Shown: positions 25,801 through 38,264 of the stretch, one piece after another
Layout of the letters: the number at the start of each line of letters is the position of its first letter
Position numbering within the stretch: the stretch's first letter is position 1
DNA from: Echinococcus granulosus
Taxonomy: Eukaryota > Platyhelminthes > Cestoda > Cyclophyllidea > Taeniidae
DNA: 64,000 nt
Direction: 5' to 3'
NCBI RefSeq assembly: GCF_000524195.1
Contig: NW_020170381.1
Coordinates: 2,586,714-2,650,713, forward strand
Notes under the pieces: model-generated
Told to the model about the DNA's origin: nothing
Seen by the model: the letters and a program-made list of their open reading frames with translations, nothing else
Database searches by the model: none
Made by a program: the position numbers and the translations under genes

Positions 25801-28800
25801 AGTGTAAGTAGTGATATCAGTAGCAGTGCGAATGGCGCCGATATGTGAGTGGTAGTAGAAGGAGGGTTTATCGAGGGCAGTGAGACTACTGGAGGAGCAC
25901 CATGACGGCCAGGCGGTAGTGGGATGCAGAAATTGGTTAAGCCGACTGTACATCGCCGGGGCTGCCGGTGTTGTTGGCGTCGCCTGGAGTTCAGTGGAGG
26001 AGGGGGATGGGGCTGCCGGGGAGGAGACGTAAAGTGCCCCGAAGTGACTAAATGTCTCATCTGCTGGCAGTCGCAAGTTAGGTGGCACGGTATAGGGGTG
26101 ACTCGGATCCGGAGGCGGCAGTGCTGACTCCTCCTGTAATCGTCGCTGTGCCTCACTGAAGAGACCTCGCAAGACTCGATTTATGGATGACACCTAGAAG
26201 GAGGGAAATGAAACGTTCTCACTTCAAGCCGCCGAATGGTCTGCGTAGATCAGCGTACTTGTTATTGAAGCTTGGGGGTGGGCTAGATGTAGCAAAATGA
26301 TATTTAGTTCCTAAATAGAATCAATCCCAGTTGGTTTACCACACTCTTTTTTGATGCAGGTTCATTAAAATTATGATGTAAGAAATGCAACATTGCATTC
26401 TGTAAATATCAGCAACAACGACCTTACCCTGGAATTTCTCTTAATCAAATTTAATAAATTATTTGCTTTACCTAAAGAAGTTTAAATTAAGCAGCTCTCG
26501 AAAGGGGTACAAGTTCTTCTTGGAGAGTTTTAAAAGTGTTATGCCATGCATGGTAGTCCTATAAGAGAGCGATCATACGGAAGTTATCTATTCATTTAAT
26601 TTCTCTGGTGTCAGAACCATTTTTATCAAAATACAGGGGACCTAAGCTTTTCGGGAATAATATTAAGCAGACGGACTTCCGTAAGCATGGGGTGGACGGT
26701 ACATCTGCTCAGACGAATGAAAAACACTGCAAAGTCCAGAGGACCAACAGGAAATAAAATCTCCTTGGCGTAGTTTCTTCTCTACTGGCTCCTTTGTCAC
26801 TTGAGTGGCACGCTGTCTTTTTTCCGCATGAATTCACGCGCAAGAGCACCTATCCCCACTGCTGGATGAAGGTAATTAGCACTAAGACTGGCGCATCTTT
26901 TTCTGCCGCACTTAAAAGAGCTGCAGATTTGAGGTGATCATCGGAAGTTTGTGTTTATGTCACTTTCTTTTTTTGCAAAGCAAACATGGTACGCCACGAA
27001 TGAGTGAACCTGACACGTGTTACACCTAGATTACTTCCGCCTTCCCTCTCCATGCCCCTCGTGCTCCCCATCCATCGCATTTTCCCCATTCCTTATGGGG
27101 AGTGAGAACACGCCTCAATTAAAATGCAGTAGGTAGAAATTCCTGCGATGTCTACACTAGGTCCGTGCACGTTTAAGCTAGCAATATTAACACGCAAATG
27201 CAAATCCTTTTCTCGTTTATTACTTGACGGGTTGACAGAACAGCCGTCTATAAAACTAAATGTGTCGATAATGAAAGTCGACAACTTTACTTGAAATCAA
27301 TTACCTGTTGCGATAATGTGCCAAATAGTGAATCTTGACTTTACTTGTCTCAGGAAAGTCACTTTATTGGCAGTTATTTGCAATAAAGTGAGGTGAGTTC
27401 GAATTTTCACTGATTTGGTCCAGCCACCTATTCATTGGACAAATCTCTAAACTGAAGGCCAAAGAGGAACACCCTCGCAGTGCATTTTACTGCGAAACCT
27501 ACCGCACAAATATTAGTTTGAGATGCCGAATTTATGTAAACTTAGATATTAGCTAAAAGAACACCTGCTCTTATTGCCATTGAGGATCACTATTGAAGGA
27601 GGTTAACGTTATAACGGTGAAAATAAGTGACCTCATTTGCTCATTGAGGTTGGTCATTACGTGAGGTCATCATGCATTATGCAGCATGTATTTAACACGC
27701 GTATACTTTTCTTGTCACACGTAAAATTGGTATTCAGGTTCATCATTATGGTATTCCATGCACAGTTAATCGGACTACACTAATTGTCTGAAAGTGATAT
27801 TTTGATGGGAATCGTCACTCACACTGGGAACGTTGTCGTGCGCGCAGACGCCGGACCGGATGAGTCTGTCACGAATCTCCCACGCGAAGATGGAGGGGCA
27901 CTCTCGCTTCAGCTCGGCGATCTTGCCAACTACCGCGTCGGTGGCCACACGTGGCTTACTGCCTCCAATGGCCTTGGGCCGAATGGAGCCGGTCTCATAG
28001 AAGCGGCAAAGGATCTTCGATACGCACCCATTGGAGACCTGAAGCATGCGCGAGATGTCGCAGGGCCGCGCACCTGCCTGCGCCATCTCCACTATCTTCC
28101 TTCGCACTGCGTCCGGCAGAGGCCGCCCATTCACAAAGGCGCCTCCCAGTTGATTCACTCCCGAATGCCCTACACGTTTCCGACAAATGGAAAGGTCACA
28201 GCATCCATATCTAACACTTCTCATTTAATAATGAAAGTGAACACAATGCAGCCCCCTATTCTCGTACTAGGTTGTCGCTTAATTTCAGAGGAAGGTGATT
28301 GTGTAAGTACGTTGGGTTGGTGAATTCAACATCTTTTTGACTATATGCTGATCAAGATGTTGACCGCTAACTTTGCCAATGACTAACATCAATAGTGATG
28401 GCTTTTAAACGGCTAATTTGTCAGATCCGACTCCCAGGTCCGCCAAAATAAGGTAATGGAATGAGCACTGACCACGAGTAACCTGGCTTAAAATAAAGAG
28501 AGTTGTAGGTGGGCTTGTAAATAAGACAAGTCGCCCTGATGTTCAGCGATTATAGTAAACAAATGACGAGTGGAAACTTGCCTCTTGTAGGAGGCTACTT
28601 CGTTCGTGACTAATCTGCTGTCTTCGCAAAAAAAAACAAACTTTGAATTAGCTGGTTCATCAAGCACCCAAGTGGTATTGTGTAATCTTTCTCAAATATG
28701 GGTCTCTAAGTGATTTACACGCCAGCTAATTAGAAATTAGTTCTTAAAACCCACCAGCTCTAGTTATGAACAATAATTTAATCACTGGTGATCCCGAATG

Positions 28801-29694
28801 GGTTGTATGACTAGGCAACTACAGGCTGACCAAATGCTAAGGCAAAAGGTAAGGATCAACTGGCAGAATGCCAATTTTTAAATAGTGGCTTTGCCTTCAC
28901 TGCGTATGGATTATCCTCCATCTGCTTGAAATAAGAATATCTTTGACCGAAACGTTAACTAAAACAAGGAATAATACCTGTAGCGTTTTAAATACTGTTA
29001 ATAAACTTTACCTAATGGCACGAAATCCTAACTAATTTGATACAAGCAAGGCGAAGATCTTCACGTACTCATGGCATTAGCAATTAAGAAAAGATGAAGT
29101 CAATTAAAAGAAATATTCGAGCAAGCCAGAAGTGGGAAAATAGACCTGTATCTCAGATAACGCAAACGCGCATTCCGGAATATGATACAGATCAAGAGAG
29201 GGGAGAAATGACATGAGAGGAGTTTCACCTGCATCAACAAAATTTGTTATTTCAGCAGGTCACAGTGTCGAACCGCCAAACCGTTTGATAGTCACTACCG
29301 TGTGACTTAATCATTCGCTATTATCCCACCTCTACTTTATTATTAACAAATTTAACCAAAGTGGTTATTTGTTATTCGGTAGGTATAATTTAGGGCTTGT
29401 TGTTAGAATATCCCCTTTAAGGCGACTTAACGAAGTTCTTAACGTCACCAATAACAATGACAATGCCGCTATACTAATGAAAATACATCCTACTGTATTC
29501 TTTACTGACAGGCTATATTACGTTGACGACTGATGGGATTCAAACGACAAGTTACCAGCTGGTGAATAATACTTAATAAATGATGATAAACACTTGCAAC
29601 CCGAGATAGCTCATCCAAGAACACTTGTAAATAATCCAATTTGTAGAGTAGGGTCTTTGAGAGCAAAAGAACAAGCAGTCGACCTACCAGACAT
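22805..29694 (-). CDS. PAX6: Pax6-type paired-box and homeobox transcription factor
   Basis: A nuclear DNA-binding regulator; Pax6 relatives act in eye and nervous-system development. Exons, right to left: 29694-29688 (ATG TCT G), 28169-27823, 26193-25677, 24964-24671, 24020-23638 and 23110-22805. Phases agree throughout and give 617 residues. The paired domain starts at residue 3 ([20 protein letters not shown]) and ends [11 protein letters not shown] near 129. Its [14 protein letters not shown] carries the Pax4/6-class Gln44 and Asn47, which separates it from Pax2/5/8, Pax1/9 and Pax3/7. The homeodomain, about residues 372-431, begins [16 protein letters not shown] and ends [14 protein letters not shown], and is split by an intron inside its first helix. 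Oddities: Ala at homeodomain position 50 (Ser in Pax6), Tyr for Trp at 56, Met42 in the paired domain, and Cys for the usual Gly in [10 protein letters not shown] long Pro/Ser/Thr-rich linker separates the domains; there is no octapeptide. Flatworms often have two Pax6 genes and this may be the divergent one. Confidence 0.93.
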
Positions 29695-29879
29695 CGTCTC
29701 CTTCCAGCCCCGAGGATCGATTTCGAGGAGATTAATTTTTGTGAAATGAAATTAGGAATTCGTAGAGGGTTAAAAGTGGGTGGTGGTAAGTTGGTTAAGT
29801 TCACTGATGCGCGAAGTGTCGCGAGAAGTGATGACAAGAAGACTGTATGATGAAGACGGAGACGACAATGCCAACACCC

Positions 29880-30180
29880 CAATTGAATGTCGGCTGGTCA
29901 GTGTGGTGTGTGCGTGTGTGAGTGTGCGAGTCTATTGGTCCACTCAAGCGCGCAAAATGTGTGCCCCCACCCTCGTCCCACGCCCCCTTTAACCTCCGCA
30001 AAGGTGGGCGACGCGTCCAACCGTGATAATTATCCAATCGCGATGCGATCACGCGAGTACGCTTGATTGCATGCATGGGGCTACTAAAGGCGCTTGATTG
30101 GTTGTGGGCTTACATGGTTGAATAATGCCAGGTGAAAATTTTTACGGATTATAATGGATAATGTGTATATAGTAGCGGCA
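29880..30180 (-). promoter_or_regulatory. Probable promoter region of the Pax6-type gene
   Basis: A CG-rich stretch begins about 190 bases upstream of the Pax start codon. It contains GC/CACC-type boxes (cccccaccctcgtcccacgc), CCAAT on + near 30033 and its inverse gattgg near 30098, and a minus-strand TATATA near 30166-30172. This is the only such cluster near the first coding exon. Assignment is by composition and position only. Confidence 0.3.
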
Positions 30181-33100
30181 ACTGGAGACAAAAATTTCAA
30201 TGGAGCAGTGCGTGTTGTTAATTTTTTTGCAATCCCGTTGCATAAATATTATTCTGATTCGGAGAGAAGGAAAAAAACTGGGAATTTGGAACTAAAAGAG
30301 TTTTGCTAGAGGAAACTTGCCGTTTTTCATGAAACCTTATTGTCTAATCCAACAAATCAGTTTTGATGGTGTGATTTTGCGTTCAAAGAAATTCCCTTTC
30401 AATTGTATCGGTCTCTGGTTAAAACAATTCTCTGAAATTTAAGCCTTTCTAGTTTAAATCTTCTGTTCGCATTTTTGTTTTAATTTAAATTAAAGGGGAA
30501 TAAAGTACTGCCAAGAGAAGTAAAGGTGAGGGAAACAATCTAATAAGTCTCCCAGTGAAACGGTTTTAGAAGTATGATTGACTAATTGGACAATCCACAA
30601 AGACTTTGGGAACAATTCAACAGAATTTTTTTTAAACAAAGTGGGTAAATAGACAAAGTTTTGCTATTTTTGAAGCATTTAAAATGACGAGTTCATTCAT
30701 TTTTGCCGGGTAAATTAGCAAATAGTAGACTTCGGTATTTAATGTAGCGTCATCGTTTGTTGAAAACACTTTTGAAGTTTATATTTAGTACCACATTCAT
30801 ATGCCTACTTTTGAATTTAGGTCATCTTATAACAGTACACTGGCTACGTTGCAACCCACTTCAGAGTTTTGCTACAATTCTCAACCACAGTACAGTAGTC
30901 TCCTTTATTGTTGAAAGAAGCTCATTAGCAAATCCCACCAATTTATCAAGGAAATATTCACTAAAATAATATAAGATTAATTTGAATAATAAAATTTAGC
31001 ATGGATACTTGAGCATTGTGACCATTGCAAAAAACCTGGTGAAAAATGATCATGAAATTGTTTGTTTTCTCTCATTTGGATAGATATCTGTAGTACTTTT
31101 AGGCCGAGTTGTTTTTAACTTTAAACTACGGTTCTGGCAAATATAACTGTTGGTCAGAATTTCAAGATCGTGTGTCCCCTTTGATCTCTTTGTAGTACCG
31201 ATTGTTCAGAGGCCTACATACATTTCGATTCCGGTCGATTAAAAGCATTTGGGATCAGGATTGGTTTACAAATCCAACTGAACTTGGTGAGATTAAGGTA
31301 GGTAAATGTGTTCTTTGTCACTTATGTATTTAATAAATTGAAAACCAACTATTTGGCTTGTTGGTTATTACAGAGTCACTTGGAATATCCAGTGTGTTAC
31401 ACGGCGACAGAATCGGTGCACTTACCCATTGCCAAGCCTTCAATTCTGATTGGAGAGGATGTGGTGGCATAGCCCCAGAACACCTGCATGAAGTGTTTAG
31501 GTGTGGTGTCGCCAATACCGTTTCATATCTGTGGCTAGGCCTTTAGCAGCCTGATCCGCCCCTCCATCCTTCGCTTCCCCTCCCACCTCTTTGACCGAAC
31601 TACCCCCACCCTAGTCCATACGCCCCAATACCTCACCTCCCAGCGTGAGTGTTTGTTTATTCAAGGCACTATGCCCACAACCATAAGGAGCATCAACCCA
31701 ATACTACCATAGCAACAATCATCATGCTTGTTGCTAATTCCATCTATTAACAATTCGATGATGTACGGGTAATCGCAGAAGCCCTCTGCAACACTGCGTG
31801 TGATAGCAGTATTGTTCCAACGTTAAGTGCACCCTTGATCTCAAGAGAATTATGATCGTGAAGCTTTGTTAGCAGTGGACAACCCCATAAATTTATCAGT
31901 CCCTCAGTGCTGCATTTAGGAACGAGGTTATTCGAAGTGGAAATACTGCTTTTTTGATAGTAAATTAAAATTCTGCTTGAATGGTGAGGGTGACGGGGTC
32001 ACCGTTCGTAACTAAAGAGGAAGTTCTACGTTAGTATTTAATGCTATTTTTTTACTTTATCCTGCTACTACTACAGTAAATCATTTTCTTTATTAAAAAG
32101 TATTAGGGACGATAAAACTGCTTTGAAAAGCCTCACTAACTTGATCAGTACTTTAGTATTTATAACGTTATACTAACAAAGTAGGGGAAGAGCGTATTTT
32201 ACTAAATTTCCCATGCAAGGGTTGATTTTCATTCTGTCTATCACAAGTGCTGAACGTTTCCTTCGCCGCTAATATTTACCATGTATTTTTGTTCGAGACC
32301 GTTCTCCTGAATTACCCATCCCTCATCCAAATTGATAAAGTTATGTCAAATTATTCTTAGAGGATGTTATTTGAAAAGATGAAAGTGACTGCTTGATTAA
32401 TCACCTTTTCAGGTTTCTAGTTCAGCACTTCGCATGCGTCAAAGCTGAAAAACTGTCTGCAAGTTATCATAATGATGTAAGAATTAACTTTTATTTTGGT
32501 CTCATTTTTTAACAATCGCCCCCAAAACTGACATGTCAATATCCGCCTCGGGCATTACTGAAATTATGCTGTCTAGCCCAGCAACCAATAAATGAGCCTA
32601 ATCCACCTTATTATTCAAAAGGGATAGTTTTTTTGCCACATAATTCCTTGCTTGGCTTAGCTTTGAAACAGGGTTGCTAGCTAGACAGATTCGTTAATTC
32701 CCTCTTGCCGAAAGGAACCTTCATTTAGGCTTCCCGATCGCAAAAACCGAAGCGCGGATTAGACCCCCGCCGTATCGAGCTGTATGCCATTGGCGGAGCA
32801 GTCGCCCGGTATCCGATACAATCGGGACCTGTCTGCTAGCTAAGAAAAAACCTCGTTTTACAACAACTTTAAAAGACTGCAAATGAAAAATGTAATTTCG
32901 AATGGAGAACATAGTGCGATTTCGGGTCCTGTTGCGTTCCATGTCTATTATCACCTTAATGTTATGCATACACTATGTGTTTACTTAGCAAACGGAACTA
33001 AAAAATAACAGCACAGAATTTTATTGTTAAGTGAAGTCGCTGTGTTCAGAAATTGAGTGAATTGCTTTACTGAAGATCAGCAAGAGCATTGAAGAAATAC

Positions 33101-33235
33101 ATTCAAACCGAATGAATATGAAAGGAATAAGTTCATTACCGAAGCTAAATATCGTACTTCGAAGCGAGTGTGAAGCAGAGTACAGCCAATGTAGATATGT
33201 TCTTGTAATTGTAAGACGAAAATCTCCTCTGCAAA

Positions 33236-33418
33236 ATGGAATTCTTTCAAACTGATCTAAGATGTAATTTGCAAATCGTTGCTGTCACAGTATTCATTAT
33301 TTGCTGTAGGAGTTTGCATCTGTACGCTGAGGCCTTACATTACTCTGATGACGGCGATTGCAAAGAGTGTTTGCAAGTTAATGGACCTCGCAGAGACAGC
33401 AGCAATTTGCTTGCTGTA
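33236..33418 (+). CDS. Candidate first exon of a secreted or membrane protein, unrecognised
   Basis: Sixty-one codons from an ATG. A hydrophobic segment (LQIVAVTVFIICC) near the N-terminus could be a signal sequence. It is followed by a short polar stretch with two Cys (DDGDCKECLQVNG) and ends at GCT|GTATGA, a possible donor; read through, the frame stops in the intron. I find no matching downstream exon and no family. It may be a chance frame. Confidence 0.2.
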
Positions 33419-35570
33419 TGAAATTTGAATTTTTGAAATGATATGCAAAATATGTTTAAAATTAGAAGGCAGCCGAATCTAATGGCAAATGGAGGGGAAA
33501 ATAAGCCCTATTAGAATCAACTGGGTGGTTGGAGGTGCTGATTGCTCTTGATTGATCAAGTAACGAGGAGTGCGCGGTTATTGTATACAATAGCAGAGAG
33601 CAGTACAGAAGCTAAGCAAAAGGCTGATCAGGTACCGTCTGAGTTCTCTCACTTCCCCATACTACATAATTATTGAGAATGTGAAAAATTGTTTCCTCGA
33701 GTGTGGTTAGCTAAGGAGGGTGAAGGGACGGAGAGGGCGGGTGGGGGGGGGGAGCACGTGTGCTTTTGTCTTTCAGTCAAAGTAAATCCAGCCTTGCGGT
33801 AGGGGTAAACGGGTGTGGGAGGGTCTTACTCAAAGACTTTATTCTTCTTTCCTGTTGTTGTTTTTTGTTTATTAGTGGTCATAATCTTTCCATTCAGTGG
33901 ATCCACAAGGGACTTTGTAAGAAATTGGGAAAAACATAAGCCATTATTTTCCCAGTGGGTGTCTCGCACAGCGCCATACCAGCTAAGGTGTTGGTTGTTT
34001 CATTAAAGACCATGATAAGTCTATGAAATGGCAGGTCGAAGGAAGTAAATCTAGTGAATTGCTACTTGATCAATTAGAGAATTAAGTCAACAGATATCAA
34101 GCCTTAGCAGAACATTACGCAAACTCAAAGGATTCACTATTTAAAGAGAACAATTCAATACTTCTTCATGCTGAATTTATTTTACGTTACACTTTAGACG
34201 TTTGTTCTAATAATAATTAGCTTTGATTCAAATGGTTACATCTGTCATAAACATGTCAAATTAGAATGTGGAAATCTACCAAAAGAACCAACAATCTGGG
34301 GAGATAATGTTTTACCACATATAGCCACTTAATGACGCGATGGGAGTTTTGCAGGTGCATTCAAGGGATTTCGAAGGCGGACAATTTGATCACACTATAT
34401 GGCAACAAATCCAAACCCAAAAAGCTGGACTCACTGACCGTGAAATGGCGAAAGGATTAAAACATGGACATTTGCTTATTCAACTGAGACATCTTGTTAA
34501 TCCAGGCTCTTACGGCAACTTAGGGGGGAGGGAGGGGGCTGATCTATGCAACAAACCAATTAATTGACTGGCAAAACTCCTTATTGTAACTCTTTTTCAA
34601 AGATACCTCGAGTTGTCCAGCTCGCGATCAGCAGGGAGGCTAGCCGTTTATAAAAAGTGAGGGATCAGCTCACCCTGGCTAGATTTTGTCTCCACAGAAA
34701 TATTCAGCTCTATTTTTGTACAAGGATTCGGATTGCTTATCTTTGAACTGACACAGCGAAATCAGATTTGATATAGCGGATATGGTTTCCTAGTACCATT
34801 GACCATTCCAGGAGAAGCTAAGACAGTTTACACGTTTCACTGATGAGTAGACACAAATTGGAGCTAATCATGTACTGATTTATGCTAAATTTTCGATAGA
34901 ACTTAGCACGTTTGAAACACTTGGATTAGATATTTTCGAACCTCCACGCAAACAAGAAATTGCGCCTCCTTCCTTTTATTTGACCTTATAACTACTAAAG
35001 CAACAATTTGATTAGCATGGCTGGATGGAACGGAAGAACAACAACTTCCTGCTGCCGTGAAAGCGTACTGGTCTCTCTCGTTTGAGAAAAGCAAGTCATG
35101 GTGATGTCAGCAACATGCTGGAGGCTGGACCATTTTCAACTCCCAAATGCAAGGTCATTTATTAAGTAAAATTAAAGAGCCGTTAAATATAATAGTGTAA
35201 ATTAACTTCGACTTCTAAAATTTTGTTTAAGTTATATCCAATCAAGGATGGTCCCAGTTCAAAACAACAAAAAACTGAAACGAATCCTACTGTGCGACAA
35301 TCCATTTCCGCAACACACGTGAGACATCATGAAAGTAGTCAACGTTTCTCACGAATACCAAAAATTAGTTTCTCGTAGCCATTTTTTATGCCAAATCAGA
35401 ATTATTTTGTCTGGCTAAATTAAACGAAGAGTGGCACACTATAGGAGTTTAAATTAATACTCAAATGGACGCTATTAATCGTGGCAATGATGTATTTCCT
35501 GCAGGATAACGCTTGAATTAGCTGCTTAATGGTGCCGTCTAATTGAACACAGGAAGAGGAGATGTGTGTG

Positions 35571-35720
35571 TCAACTGAAAACACATTCCACTTTCTTAAT
35601 GCACTTTTCGGGTACTTTTTTGAGTGGTGTTTCCGGAGTCAATCCTGAGCACTCACATTCAATGTTGCTACTAATAAATATCAGTAGGCTAATTGTGCAA
35701 ATCACTGAAGATAGTTTCAT
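35571..35720 (-). CDS. Candidate small secreted cysteine-containing peptide
   Basis: Forty-nine codons from ATG to stop. The first 20 residues, MKLSSVICTISLLIFISSNI, look like a textbook signal peptide: basic start, hydrophobic core, small polar end. The remaining 29 hold four Cys (ECECSGLTPE, then EKCIKKVECVFS). A perfect donor, GAAT|GTGAGT, falls exactly at the end of the signal peptide, so the true gene may instead splice there to an exon not found; tapeworm secreted-antigen genes often have a signal-peptide first exon. No family recognised. Confidence 0.3.
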   Translation of the reverse strand: MKLSSVICTISLLIFISSNIECECSGLTPETPLKKVPEKCIKKVECVFS

Positions 35721-38179
35721 TTCGTACAAGAAATGCTTTCTCCTGAAGCCCAAATAATAACTGAGTAAAGATACAGAATTTTTAGACTGAAATGTTATTC
35801 CTTAATGGGATTTGTGACCAAGCAAATCTACCATGCAAAGACAGACGAGGGGTCCAGAATTTGTTGGTATTTGGAGGTGAAATCAGAACCATCTAATTAC
35901 AAAAATATTGTGGGGTATAATTACAGGAACCTTGGAGCATCATCAAAACTATGTACAATTAGGTCAGACAACTTTTTTTGGTAGTCGTAGTAGGTATATT
36001 ATGATACAAAAACAAGGGTTCGAATGTGTTTACAATGGTCAGTAATGTCATGTTTACTACAGTGACAGGATGTGGTATTCTTTATGCCGCAGCTTGATAA
36101 ATGAGGTACTTAATAAGATTTGCAGGTCACACGCATATTCAACTAGTATTTAGGGGATAAGTAGTACATAAGAGATACATAGATGAAACTTGTTTTGGAA
36201 TTCATTTGAATGGTACTAAACTGTATGGTTAAATAAAGTTGTTTTTGCCTCAAAATTAAAGCAGTTTTGGAAAACTAGGTGGAACAGATAAACCACCCAG
36301 AGAGTTGACACCTCACAGGCTGCGCCATCTGGATTCGAAGACCAATAACCTCACCCTTTGGAAAGACTATAATATACTTCAGGAAAAATAACTTCTTTAA
36401 TGACCATTAAGATACTCAGTTTAATTAGACAACTGTGAAGGGATTGAAAAAGCAGGCAGTATAAAGTAATGAGGTGCTGAAAACACCTATAAGAATTTCA
36501 TAGTCTAAAAAATTGTAAACCAATGCACTTAAACAATGATTGTTTAAACTGTTTTGAAAAACTAAAACAATAAACTCATTTATTCACTTATAAACAAAAG
36601 GATACCAAGCTAAATGGGAACAGTTTCTGATAATAAATGCCCTTGTCAGCTTATTAAAAATTATCCAAGAGGTCAAATCAGCGATTAAAGGCAGTTAAAC
36701 AGGTGGAAGTACCTTCTAAATTGCAATGGATATTCTGTGGCTTCCCGAGTCTTTGCCCAAGTCGTTAAAAGCTAGAGTAGTATGTAAGGACATGTGCTGG
36801 TAATGTAGAGGTGAAAAAAAGGCCAAACCACTACAAGAGAACCAATTATGGCACTTGAAGTTGATAAAGTCGGATCCACTGGAATAATATTCTGCAGCGC
36901 CAAGTCCTCTGTGGGGGCGCTTCAAGATGCAAGAGTGTGAATGGGACTTCACTATACGTATCCGGATTTGACAAGAAGGGAACGCGGAGGTGACTGAGAT
37001 TCGCGGTGGCTAAAAAGCTTCTACACTTTAAGGGAAAACTAAAGCAAGTATCTTTTCGCCACTCTTTAATGTACCATATCTGTTCATGGGTGTGACTTAC
37101 GGATATAACAACCACAATTAATTAGACAAGCACTTTAAATCAAGCTAGATTGCGTGGTCTGAGAAGTAACACTTAATTTGACTGACAGCGATTCACTGGT
37201 GAAAGCCTTTTACCTTGAGGCACGATTTCATTCACGTTAGTAAGTGAAGTGATGCTACATTGTCTAATTATAATGGCAGCCGTATAAAATCATCAAGATT
37301 TTATACCTTAAGTGGAAAAGATGATTGCCTGTCCTATGGATATCTTAACATCGGTTTAACTCACGATCGGATGGTATCATTGCATTGCTGGATTGATCAC
37401 TCACTTACTCGAGACTCCCATCCAGCTAAAGCGAATCAACTTGTAAGTCCGTTATGGAGTATGGCAAAGAACCTATTAATTTATTTTATGTTTGTATGAG
37501 TTAGAATGGAACTTTTCAGAATAGTTTGACTCGCCTTTGTCTGATGGTCTTGTTCTCGTGAATGCGACTTTTGGAAGTAGGTTCTAAGACAAATACCCAC
37601 GCATTTATTTTACCAATTCAAGTGGGCAAATCTATATACTGGGATGGAGTACTGCGTGTTCCTACAATTTTACAATAGACACTGAGGAAGCAATCGTTGC
37701 TAAAATGACTTCTTAGGAAAAGCGACCTGGAGCTCTTGAGAATATTCGATAGATGCATGATACCAGGCTTTCAGTCTGTATTCCACGAACCATATGAGTC
37801 GATAGGCTCTTTCCCTCATTCAAGGTTACAGTAGCAGTAACAAGTAGGCCTTGTAAAAAAACCTCACTACTAGTCTTGCCGTTTCGGTATTCCTCCCATT
37901 AGTCTTAAGGAAGACCCAAAATGATGAGTAATGAAGGTTTTTTGATACATTTACAGCAATCAATTAAATTATTTATCACCTGGCAAACTGGCTACTAAAT
38001 TACACATTTCTAGAAAACGCGTTTAATACGAAATTCCTCAGATTCATTAAAGATGACCTAACTTAACTGTTATATATGTCAGAAGTTATCTGAAAGAACT
38101 ATTATTGGTGGCGTCGTTATGTTTCAGTTTGAAATAGAATCCTATCTGTGCGTTCGTCCACGTGTGCGCTCCTTGTGGG

Positions 38180-38210
38180 CCAATGGGAAATCGTCCGTCA
38201 GGGTATAAAA
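38180..38210 (+). promoter_or_regulatory. Core promoter of the CAP gene (CCAAT and TATA boxes)
   Basis: CCAAT at 38180-38184 and TATAAAA at 38204-38210, the latter 55 bases before the start codon. This spacing predicts transcription starting near 38235. The boxes are close together but otherwise form a conventional animal core promoter. Confidence 0.55.
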
Positions 38211-38264
38211 TGTCTGCATTTTTGGTTATGGCTCTGATCGAGACCCAAAGGTGTCGAAGGGAAA

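Larger units (their letters stand above)
30181..38179. other. Long intergenic region between the Pax6-type and CAP genes
   Basis: About 8 kb, mostly AT-rich. It holds a C-rich tract (31551-31640, rich in ccctcc and acccccaccc) and a G-run with an E-box (33741-33770, ending cacgtg), either of which could be a regulatory element. Two short candidate secreted-protein exons (33236 on + and 35720 on -) are listed separately. No conserved gene, RNA gene or repeat family is recognised in the rest. Confidence 0.4.

Noticed and set aside
27784..28323. 179-codon frame on the + strand
   Set aside because: Antisense of the conserved Pax paired-domain exon; no domain of its own.
34340..34567. 75-codon frame after a possible acceptor (gttttgcag)
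   Set aside because: Protein-like composition, but no start, no fitting donor, no family and no neighbouring exons. Frames of this size are expected by chance.
36014..36036. Sequence resembling a tRNA B box (ggttcgaat)
   Set aside because: No matching A box or cloverleaf arms within tRNA distance.
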